Of a DNA stretch of 64,000 nt, positions 54,878-62,384 are shown one piece after another (within the stretch, counting starts at the first letter, position 1; every line of letters starts with the position of its first letter). The notes under the pieces were generated by a model. The model ran no database searches. It was not told the DNA's origin and saw nothing but the letters and a program-made list of their open reading frames with translations. The translations under genes were made by a program, and so were the position numbers. The DNA is taken from assembly GCF_000745005.1 (NCBI RefSeq), contig NZ_JQNB01000001.1:1054001-1118000 (forward strand), given 5' to 3'. Source of the DNA: Luteibacter sp. 9135 (GTDB lineage Bacteria > Pseudomonadota > Gammaproteobacteria > Xanthomonadales > Rhodanobacteraceae).

Positions 54878-57684
54878 GAGCGCGGCGGCTTCGTGGCCGT
54901 GCCAGTGGCTTCCATCGGCACGGTATACGTGGTGACGCCCCGCCGCAGCTTCACCTCGCCCGACGGCAACGAGAGCACCAGTCCGCCGGGAGGGTCTATC
55001 GCTTGGGTCAGTGTCAGCGTGGCCTTTCCGCCGGTGGCCTTCAACGTATAGCCGAGACGTCCATACGGCGTGCGCAGGTCGCGTAGCGCGATGCCGTCGC
55101 CGGCCAGCCATGCCGGCTGCACCCCCGCCGCGAGTACCATCGACTCGTCGGATGGGCGATCGTAGGCGAACAGGTCGAGCGCGGAACGCACATAGTCCGA
55201 GGCGATCCAGGCGTGCGGCATGTCGCCGACGAAGCGCGGCTCGCGCGGGTCCCGCCCGACCACTTCGGCCCACTGGTTCCAGGCCTGCGGTCGCCGGTCA
55301 GCGAAGAAGAAGGCGATCAGGTCGCCCACGCGATTCCGCCAGCCGAGGCGGACGAAGCTGGCGATCGTGCGCAGTTCGTAGGGCGTGTAGTCCTTCCAGG
55401 CCATCGTGCCGTCGCGTCGCGCCACGAAGGCCCGCCAGTATTTCTCGAACGTGGCGTCCACCAGGGCCTTGGGCAACCGCGCCTGCTCACCACCCGGCGA
55501 CAGGGCAATCGTGGTGGAGGTGGCGTCGAAGTCGCCCAGTTCGGCCGATCCCGGAATGAAGTCGATGCCTTTCTCGCGGACCGCAGCGGCGATGGACGCA
55601 TGCAGGTCGTCGCGGAACTGGTCACGCGAGGCACGCAACGCCGTCTGCCGATCGGTCTGCCCGAGCACGCCGGCCAGTGCCACCGCATCGTCGTAGCCCT
55701 TGAGCGCCCAGAAGTCGTCCCAGTACGAATGCATCGGCTTGGTCGAATAGCCTTCGTGGCTGATCGACGCCGGCATCAGGCCGTACAGAGCACGGTCGGG
55801 GCCCTGCAACCGCCCGGCCTGACGCTCGCCGGCGCGTAGCGTTTCCATGTAATCGACGGCGCGCACCACGTGGGGCCACAGGCTTTCCAGGGTGGCGCGA
55901 TCATGCGTGTAGCGCCACAACTCGGCCACGCTGAAAATCAGTTCGCCCTGGCTGTCGTTCTCGGGTACAGGATCCGACCCGCGCGCGTCGACGCAGCAGG
56001 GCACCTTGCCGTTGGTGAACTGGTGCGGTGCATACCAGCGGATGAACTCGCCGGCGACGTCCTCGTGGCCGGTACGCAGCAGGCCCTCCAGCATCATCGC
56101 GCCATCGCGCACCCAGGTGCGCGAATACGAGCGGGTGCCCGGCTGCAACGCGGGGCCGTCACGCGAGATGAGGATCTGCGCGACACCGCTGCGCATCGTA
56201 TCGATGAGGGGCTGGACCTGCGTCGGCACGCGTATCGCGACACGATCCAGCTTGTCGCGCCACAACGCCGCCACGGCATCGGCATGGCTGGCCAGCCAGT
56301 GGCCGGCGTCCGCCGGCAGCGGGATGTCGCCGTCCTGTTTGACGGGAATCACCAGGCCCAGATCGACATGGCCGTGGGACGGCACGTGCACGTCGTATAG
56401 CAGAGCGCCCTGGGCTAAGCCGTCGTCGGCATGCAGCGAGCGTGTCGTCGGGCGCTCGCCCGCATCGAGTCGCTCGCTGAGCGTCTTTGGCGTGTTGCCG
56501 CTGGCGACGAAGGCGGTCGTCGTCTGCAACGGTACGACCTTGCGCGTGCCGTTCACCACCAGCGCATGGCCGTCCCAGGCGAGGTCGTGGATCGGGCTGG
56601 TGCCGCCCGGCGCATTGAGGAACTGCGTGGGTGGATTGACCTGGAAGGGACGCGCGGCCAGGGCGAGCGTGACGTCACGCGCGGTGTCTCCCGCGTTATT
56701 CACGCGGTAGCCGACCACCAGCTGCGAGGCGCCGGCGGCGCCCTGCGCGAACGCGGTGGTGGTGAGCGTGAGGTCGCCCTTCGTCCACTGCACGGACGGC
56801 AGCGGCAGGTAGCGGTCGCGCAACGACTGCGTGGTGGTGACGTCGGCCCATGTGACCAGCGCGCCGCGATCGATCAGGAACGGTTCGAGGGAGAAGCCGC
56901 CGCGGGTGACTTCCACCGCGCCGTCCTCCGAGATCAGTGCGGAATCGCGGCTGCCGCCATCCACGCCGACGATCGTCCAGTACGACTGCTCGCCGGAAAA
57001 GCCGCGCGGGTAGAGCCCGCGACGCACGTGTTTGGCGCGCTCCTCGAACACCGCATTGGCAGTGGCTGCGGGCGTGGGCACGGCTTCGGGAGGCCGCGCG
57101 GTCAGGGTGAGGTTGTCGAAGCACACCGAGCCGCGGTTCGCGGTGGGCAGCATAGCGTCGCGCGCACCCGGTATAGCGGCCTGGCCGTGCGCCTCCTTGT
57201 AGACGACGAACTCCACCTCGCGCGTGTGCCGCAGCGTGCGGTCCTTCACCGGACCCCAGGCGAAGGACACCTGGCGACTGGTCGCCTGCACGGACTGCCA
57301 GGCATCGGTCGGGACGAAGCCGGGCTGCTGGAACCACCACACATTGTCGCCGCTGTCGTCGATCAGTTTCAGCTGCAGCGTGTTGGGCGGCATGCTGCCG
57401 CGCACGTCGAAGCCCAGCGCGAAACCCGTGGGGAAATCCAGAGGCAGCGTCTTGCGGATCGACGCCGCGCCGGACACGCCGTTGAAGTCATAGTCCAGGC
57501 AGATCGCCCGCCCGGTCTTGCCTTCCACGAGCCGCAACGAGGCGGATACATCGTCGGTATGCGTTGCCGCCCAGCCCGCGGTGGTGTCGAAACCATCGAG
57601 CAGGCGGGGCGCATCCTTGCCCTGCGCAGGCAGGGTGACGACGGCCGCCGACAGCAGCAGCGAAAGCGAGGCAAGGCGTGACAT
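54874..57684 (-). CDS. Secreted (alpha/alpha)6 glycosidase-like protein with N-terminal galactose-binding-like domain
   Basis: 936 residues. Signal peptide (ASLSLLLSAAVVTLPAQG), then a beta-sandwich carbohydrate-binding-like domain (about 25-200, LDGFDTTAGWAATHTDDVSA, DNVWWFQQPGFVPTDAW). A linker domain leads to a helical toroid (about 480-850) with YSRTWVRDGAMMLEGLLRTG, NDSQGELIFSVAELWRY and HSYWDDFWALKGYDDAVALA. Trp-Arg-Asp and Trp-Asp-Asp motifs of this kind occur in clan GH-G/GH-L glycosidases. The GH family cannot be fixed. It is the last gene of the glucan operon, 4 nt after the permease, so probably acts on the imported or periplasmic oligosaccharide. Confidence 0.78.
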   Translation of the reverse strand: MSRLASLSLLLSAAVVTLPAQGKDAPRLLDGFDTTAGWAATHTDDVSASLRLVEGKTGRAICLDYDFNGVSGAASIRKTLPLDFPTGFALGFDVRGSMPPNTLQLKLIDDSGDNVWWFQQPGFVPTDAWQSVQATSRQVSFAWGPVKDRTLRHTREVEFVVYKEAHGQAAIPGARDAMLPTANRGSVCFDNLTLTARPPEAVPTPAATANAVFEERAKHVRRGLYPRGFSGEQSYWTIVGVDGGSRDSALISEDGAVEVTRGGFSLEPFLIDRGALVTWADVTTTQSLRDRYLPLPSVQWTKGDLTLTTTAFAQGAAGASQLVVGYRVNNAGDTARDVTLALAARPFQVNPPTQFLNAPGGTSPIHDLAWDGHALVVNGTRKVVPLQTTTAFVASGNTPKTLSERLDAGERPTTRSLHADDGLAQGALLYDVHVPSHGHVDLGLVIPVKQDGDIPLPADAGHWLASHADAVAALWRDKLDRVAIRVPTQVQPLIDTMRSGVAQILISRDGPALQPGTRSYSRTWVRDGAMMLEGLLRTGHEDVAGEFIRWYAPHQFTNGKVPCCVDARGSDPVPENDSQGELIFSVAELWRYTHDRATLESLWPHVVRAVDYMETLRAGERQAGRLQGPDRALYGLMPASISHEGYSTKPMHSYWDDFWALKGYDDAVALAGVLGQTDRQTALRASRDQFRDDLHASIAAAVREKGIDFIPGSAELGDFDATSTTIALSPGGEQARLPKALVDATFEKYWRAFVARRDGTMAWKDYTPYELRTIASFVRLGWRNRVGDLIAFFFADRRPQAWNQWAEVVGRDPREPRFVGDMPHAWIASDYVRSALDLFAYDRPSDESMVLAAGVQPAWLAGDGIALRDLRTPYGRLGYTLKATGGKATLTLTQAIDPPGGLVLSLPSGEVKLRRGVTTYTVPMEATGTATKPPRS

Positions 57685-57688
57685 GGTC

Positions 57689-58510
57689 CTATCCCTTGAC
57701 GCTGCCCATCAGCAGGCCTTCGAGGTAATAACGCTGCAAGGCGAGGAACAGCACCAGTACCGGCAGGATGGTGACGACGGAGCCGGCCATCATCAGCTCG
57801 CTGTCCTGCACGTGCTCGCGCGACAGCGATGCCAGGGCGATGGGCAGCGTGTAGTGCTCCTGCCCGGTCAGCGCGATCAGCGGCCACATGAAGTCGTTCC
57901 ACGCGGCCAGGAAGGTGAAGATCGCCAGCGTCACCATGATCGGTTTCAACAGCGGCATGACGATGGTGGCGAAGATGCGGAACTCGCCGGCGCCGTCGAT
58001 GCGCGCCGCTTCCATCAGGTCGTTCGGGATGCCGCTGGCGTACTGCCTGACCAGGAAGATGCCGAAGATGGTGGCCAGCGCGGGCACGATCACGGCACCG
58101 TAGGTGTTGACCAGGCCCATGTACTTCAACAGCAGGAACAACGGCAGCATGGCCACCTGCGCGGGAATCACCAGCGCGCCCAGCAGTAGCTGAAAGAGGC
58201 GCTGGCGCCCCTTGAACTCCAGCTTGGCGAAGGCATAGCCGGCCATGAGGTTGAAGGCCAGCGAGACCACGGTGATCGCCGTGGAGATCAACAGGCTGTT
58301 GAGCAGGTAACGACCCATGCCCGCATTGAGGAACAGCTGGCGGTAGTTGCCCAGCGTCCAGTGCGTCGGCAGCACGGGCGGCGGCAGGGCGCTGGCCTCG
58401 CCGGGTGTCATGAACGACACCGACAGCATGTACAGCAACGGCGCCAGCGCGATGCCGGCCGCGCCGATCAGCAGCCCGTTGATGAGGGCCTTGGCGATAC
58501 GCGGGCTCAT
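57689..58510 (-). CDS. Carbohydrate ABC transporter permease (MalG type)
   Basis: 273 residues, six helices, with the EAA loop EAARIDGAGEFRIFATIVMP that contacts the ATPase. The N-terminus ALINGLLIGAAGIALAPLLYML and WTLGNYRQLFLNAGM are typical of MalG/LacG permeases. Its ATG overlaps the previous permease's stop by 4 nt (ATGA). No ATPase is encoded in the operon; a shared MsmK/MalK-type ATPase elsewhere is expected. Confidence 0.93.
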   Translation of the reverse strand: MSPRIAKALINGLLIGAAGIALAPLLYMLSVSFMTPGEASALPPPVLPTHWTLGNYRQLFLNAGMGRYLLNSLLISTAITVVSLAFNLMAGYAFAKLEFKGRQRLFQLLLGALVIPAQVAMLPLFLLLKYMGLVNTYGAVIVPALATIFGIFLVRQYASGIPNDLMEAARIDGAGEFRIFATIVMPLLKPIMVTLAIFTFLAAWNDFMWPLIALTGQEHYTLPIALASLSREHVQDSELMMAGSVVTILPVLVLFLALQRYYLEGLLMGSVKG

Positions 58511-59385
58511 GCAGGCTCTCCCTGTTTCGACAGCCGGAGCATGGCGGCGGTGACGGCGAACATGATGACGAAGAGGATGAACGCCACCGCGGAAGCGGAA
58601 CCGAGGTTCCACCACTTGAAGCCTTCTTCATACATCAGGTACAGCACCGAGGTGGTGCTTTGCAGCGGGCCGCCTTCGGTCATGACATACGGTTCGGCGA
58701 ACAACTGGAAGTAGCCCGACACGGTGAGGATGCTTACCATCACCATCGTGGGCTTGAGCATCGGCAGCGTGATGTGGCGGAACTGCGCCATGGCCGAGGC
58801 GCCGTCGATGCGCGCGGCCTCGTACAGGTCGCCCGGAATGGCCTGCAGGCCCGCCATGAAGATGATCATGTTGTAGCCGAAGTTCTTCCACACCGCGAAC
58901 AGGATGATCGTGGGCATGGCCCAGTGCGGATCGCCCAGCCAGTCCACCGTGGGCACGCCCAGGTTATCCAGCACGTAGTTGATCAGGCCGTACTTGGTGT
59001 TGAACAGGTAGCGCCAGATCACGGCCACCGCCACCACCGTGGTGACGACGGGCGCGAACAGCGCGGTGCGGAAGAACGGCTTGAACCGCGCCATGGGCGA
59101 GTTCAGCAGCATGGCCGCACCCAGCGAGGCCATGAGCGACAGCGGTACGCCCACCACCACGAAGTACACGGTGTGGCCCAGCGCCGACCAGAACAACGGT
59201 CGCTGCAACAGCGACCAGTAGTTCTGCAGGGCGACGAAGCGCAGGTTGCGGATGTCCGCCAGCGCGTAGAGGTCGTAATCGGTGACCGAAAGCACCAGCG
59301 CCGCGATAACCGGCAGCAGGAAGAACAATCCGAGGACGATCATCGCGGGTGCGATGAACAGCCAGGCGGCGCGGGACGTAGTCAT
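58507..59385 (-). CDS. Carbohydrate ABC transporter permease (MalF type)
   Basis: 292 residues. Six helices starting AAWLFIAPAMIVLGLFFLLP; the EAA loop is YEAARIDGASAMAQFRHITLP. It pairs with the MalG-type gene downstream. The ATG at 59385 overlaps the stop of the binding-protein gene by 4 nt (ATGA). The frame is open to 59541 but inside the upstream gene. Confidence 0.94.
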   Translation of the reverse strand: MTTSRAAWLFIAPAMIVLGLFFLLPVIAALVLSVTDYDLYALADIRNLRFVALQNYWSLLQRPLFWSALGHTVYFVVVGVPLSLMASLGAAMLLNSPMARFKPFFRTALFAPVVTTVVAVAVIWRYLFNTKYGLINYVLDNLGVPTVDWLGDPHWAMPTIILFAVWKNFGYNMIIFMAGLQAIPGDLYEAARIDGASAMAQFRHITLPMLKPTMVMVSILTVSGYFQLFAEPYVMTEGGPLQSTTSVLYLMYEEGFKWWNLGSASAVAFILFVIMFAVTAAMLRLSKQGEPA

Positions 59386-60671
59386 GGGCTTGCCTTGTGG
59401 CCGTGGTCGAGCATCCAGCGGCGTTTTTCCAGGAGGCGGTCGGCACGGCGATCGATCTCGGCCGCGGCCTCGTCCACCGTGAGGTCGCCATGCGCGGCCT
59501 GCGCGGCGACGAGCTGCATCTCGGTGACGATGCGTTCCCACTCCGCCACGGGCGGGGTTGGCTTGGCGCGGTCCAGCTGGTCGCGGAAAGCCGTGGCCTT
59601 GTCGTCATCCTTCAGTGCCGGGGCCTCCCATGAAGAGCGTCGCGGCGGCATGTCGCCGAGGATCTGGTAGAACCGCTCCTGGATGGCCGGGCGCGACAGG
59701 AACTCGATCAACGCCCAGGCATCGTCCTTGTGTTGCGAGCGACGGAAGATCACCAGGCTGGAGCCACCCGCGTTGGACGCGCCCGGACCGTTGGGCCCCG
59801 GTAGCGCCACCGTACCCCAGTCGCCTTGCTGCGCCGGCGGCAGGCGGTGGCGGAACTCGCCGATGTTCCACGGGCCGGACAGGTAGAACGCATAGAAACC
59901 CTGGCCGAACGCGGCCCAGGGATTACCCACGCCGACGTTGGTCATCATCGGCGCCTGCTGGTCCTTGAAGATCGACACGTAGAACGCCAGCGCCTTCTTG
60001 AACCCCGGGCTGCGGAAATTGCCGTAGCGTCCGCCGTCGCGCAGCAGCGGATCGTCCTGCTGCAAGGCAAGCGCCAGCAGCTGCTCGAACTCGTTGGTGG
60101 GCAGCAGCACGCCGTAGGTGGTGCCGCGCGGCTGCGCCAGCTTGACCATCATCGCCTGCCACTCGGCCCAGTCGCGTGGCGGGTGGTCGTAGCCCACCCT
60201 GGCCAGCAGGTCTTTGCGATAGAACAGCAGGCGCGTGTCCACGTACCAGGGCACGCCGTACAGGTGGCCGTCGATGACGTTGGTGGACCAGATCGCGGGG
60301 AAATAATCGGTCGGATCGACCACCTTCGACGCGGCGACGCGCGCATCCAGCGGTTCGATCGCCTCCAGCGCCACCATCTCCGGCACCCACGTATTGCCTA
60401 CTTGGGTGAGGTCCGGCGTGGAGTCGCCGGCATAGGCCGTCAACAGCTTCTGGTGCGCGGCGGTGAGCGGCAGCTGCTGCACTTCCACGTGCAGCCCGGG
60501 GTGCTCGCGCTCGAACTCGGGCAGCAGCTTGGCCACCGCCTCGCCTTCGCGCCCGATGGTCCAGAATTGCAGCGTGCGGGTGCCGGCTGGCGGCTTGGCA
60601 CACGCAACCAGCGCGACGGCCACGGCCAAGCATGCCGCCGCATGGCTCAGGTAACGGGTCACGCGCTTCAC
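59382..60671 (-). CDS. Extracellular sugar-binding lipoprotein of the ABC transporter (family 1)
   Basis: 429 residues from a GTG at 60671 that overlaps the GH144-like stop as GTGA. Signal peptide with lipobox (CLAVAVALVACAKPP), then the family 1 binding-protein fold: TLQFWTIGREGEAVAKLLPE, AYAGDSTPDLTQVGNTWVPE, GVPWYVDTRLLFYRKDLLA and FYLSGPWNIGEFRHRLP. It delivers an oligosaccharide to the two permeases. Confidence 0.93.
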   Translation of the reverse strand: MKRVTRYLSHAAACLAVAVALVACAKPPAGTRTLQFWTIGREGEAVAKLLPEFEREHPGLHVEVQQLPLTAAHQKLLTAYAGDSTPDLTQVGNTWVPEMVALEAIEPLDARVAASKVVDPTDYFPAIWSTNVIDGHLYGVPWYVDTRLLFYRKDLLARVGYDHPPRDWAEWQAMMVKLAQPRGTTYGVLLPTNEFEQLLALALQQDDPLLRDGGRYGNFRSPGFKKALAFYVSIFKDQQAPMMTNVGVGNPWAAFGQGFYAFYLSGPWNIGEFRHRLPPAQQGDWGTVALPGPNGPGASNAGGSSLVIFRRSQHKDDAWALIEFLSRPAIQERFYQILGDMPPRRSSWEAPALKDDDKATAFRDQLDRAKPTPPVAEWERIVTEMQLVAAQAAHGDLTVDEAAAEIDRRADRLLEKRRWMLDHGHKASP

Positions 60672-62152
60672 CACAGGTCGGCGGCCGTTTCGGCGTCCAG
60701 CCAGCCGCCCGAGAAGCCGGCGCGCTGCAGTCCCTTGCGAATGTACGGGTTCTTTTTCATCACGCTCCACACGAAGTCGCTGCGGTAGTTCTCGATCATC
60801 AGCACGATCGGGCCCTGGTCGATGCCCAGGTGCACGGTATCGGCCCAGCCGAAGCCCGGGATGATCCGGCCCGTACGCACTTCCGTGTGGGTATCGAAGG
60901 TGAGGTTGAACGCATCCACGAAGCCGTACTTCGTGTAGATGTTCTTACCGTACTTCTTCTTCATCTCCTCCAGCGCCGGGATGACGATCTCCGGTGCGAA
61001 CGCGATGGAGCCGCCAGCGGCCGTCGGCACCAGGGTGCCGTCGTCGGAGATGTAGTCCAGGCCGGCGCCGCGCGCCGTGTAGCCCTGGTAGGTGCGCTCG
61101 CGGTCGCCCTGCTTGACGATCAGGCCACCGGGGCCGTTGCTCGCGGTCAGGCCCCAGACGTTTTTGCCGTAGCCGTTCCAGCCGCCCGGGTTGGCGATCG
61201 CATAGGCCTGCTGCGAGTACGCGGCGCGGCGGCTGTTCTCGAAGTAATCCATGTCGTGCGCCCGGCCCCACGCATCGCGGATGCCGCGGAAGTCGACCCA
61301 GGTATGGCTGTACTGGTGCCCGAACAGCGGTGCGAAGTTGAGGAAGGTCTGCCCGTGGAACTCGCCCCAGGTCTTGTCGTAGGTCTTGGTCCAGGCCTGC
61401 CACGCGTCCTCGCCGACCGGGTGGGTGGGTGAGCCCAGCGCCAGGATGTAGACCAGCATGCCTTCGTTATAGCCCGCCCAGTCGTGCGGGATCATCTTGC
61501 CGCCCGGCGTCCAGCCCATGCTGATCAACGGCGCGTTGTTCTGCGCCCATGGCCAGTCCACCCGGCGGTAGATCTGGTCGGCGATGTCGCGGATTTCCTT
61601 TTCCTTCGCATCGTCGCGGTCGTAGTAGCTTTGCGCGAACAGCACGCCGCCCAGCAGCAGCGTGGTATCCACGGTGGACACCTCGACCCAGCGGGCCTCG
61701 CGCTTGCCGGTCTGCATGTCCAGGAAGTGGTAGAAAAAACCGTGGAAGCCAGTGGCGTCGTCCTCGGAATCGTTCTGTGGCGCATCGCGGAAGAACCGCA
61801 GCGTGGCCAGCGTGCGGTCCACCGCCTGCTCACGCGTTATGTAGCCGCGTTCCACGCCCACGCCATAGGCGGTAAGGCCGAAGCCCACCGAGGCGATGGA
61901 AGCGAACGACTGCGTCGGGTAGTGGTCCGGCACCAGGCCGTTGACCGGATTGCCGCTGTCCCAGAACCACTGGAAGGTGCGTTTTTCCAGGTCGACGATC
62001 ATGGGGGGGACGGGGCGCAGGTCTTTCAGTGTGCTCGCGGATGGCGCGTGCTTGGTCATGGCCGGTGCCTTCTGTGCCATCGCCAGCGGGACGGCGCAGG
62101 CGAGCAGGGCGCCCATGGTGAGGGAAAGACGCTTGATCGTGTTGACTTGCAT
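60668..62152 (-). CDS. GH144-type glucanase (glucoamylase family protein), probable endo-beta-1,2-glucanase
   Basis: 494 residues. Signal peptide (LTMGALLACAVPLAMAQ), then the PF10091-type (alpha/alpha)6 domain: EKRTFQWFWDSGNPVNGLVP, TQSFASIASVGFGLTAYGVG, GFHGFFYHFLDMQTGKREAR, VSTVDTTLLLGGVLFAQSYY, WAGYNEGMLVYILALGSPTH and GIDQGPIVLMIENYRS. Proteins of this family were reclassified as GH144 endo-beta-1,2-glucanases. First gene of a five-gene coupled operon behind a LacI-type palindrome. Substrate assignment is by family; other beta-glucans remain possible. Confidence 0.87.
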   Translation of the reverse strand: MQVNTIKRLSLTMGALLACAVPLAMAQKAPAMTKHAPSASTLKDLRPVPPMIVDLEKRTFQWFWDSGNPVNGLVPDHYPTQSFASIASVGFGLTAYGVGVERGYITREQAVDRTLATLRFFRDAPQNDSEDDATGFHGFFYHFLDMQTGKREARWVEVSTVDTTLLLGGVLFAQSYYDRDDAKEKEIRDIADQIYRRVDWPWAQNNAPLISMGWTPGGKMIPHDWAGYNEGMLVYILALGSPTHPVGEDAWQAWTKTYDKTWGEFHGQTFLNFAPLFGHQYSHTWVDFRGIRDAWGRAHDMDYFENSRRAAYSQQAYAIANPGGWNGYGKNVWGLTASNGPGGLIVKQGDRERTYQGYTARGAGLDYISDDGTLVPTAAGGSIAFAPEIVIPALEEMKKKYGKNIYTKYGFVDAFNLTFDTHTEVRTGRIIPGFGWADTVHLGIDQGPIVLMIENYRSDFVWSVMKKNPYIRKGLQRAGFSGGWLDAETAADLW

Positions 62153-62254
62153 GACGTGAATCCTGGCGCTTGCGAGGCACGGAACGCACGGTGGGGCCGT
62201 CGTCGTCGTGGTTGCCTTCCTCGTGAGGGAGCGCAGGCGATCCTGGCTTGCGCG

Positions 62255-62268
62255 CGTAAACGTTTACG
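62255..62268. promoter_or_regulatory. Perfect LacI-family operator-like palindrome
   Basis: CGTAAACGTTTACG, a 14-bp perfect palindrome with the central CG typical of LacI/GalR operators, 103-116 nt upstream of the GH144-like ATG. It probably represses the glucan operon until sugar is present. No lacI gene is in the window. Confidence 0.75.
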
Positions 62269-62310
62269 GCTACAGGGAAAATAAAGGTCCCGAAGGACCG
62301 GGTCTCCCAT

Positions 62311-62343
62311 AAAAGAAGCGCCCGCGGGGAGACTCGCGGGCGC
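62311..62343 (-). terminator. Intrinsic terminator of the TonB receptor gene
   Basis: GCGCCCGCG (62318-62326) pairs with CGCGGGCGC (62335-62343), and the minus strand then reads TTCTTTT. It separates the receptor transcript from the glucan operon. A second small hairpin GGTCC/GGACC follows at 62286-62299. Confidence 0.85.
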
Positions 62344-62384
62344 CAAAGTATGGCGCATCCGGCGAACCGGACGCGCCGGGTGGA

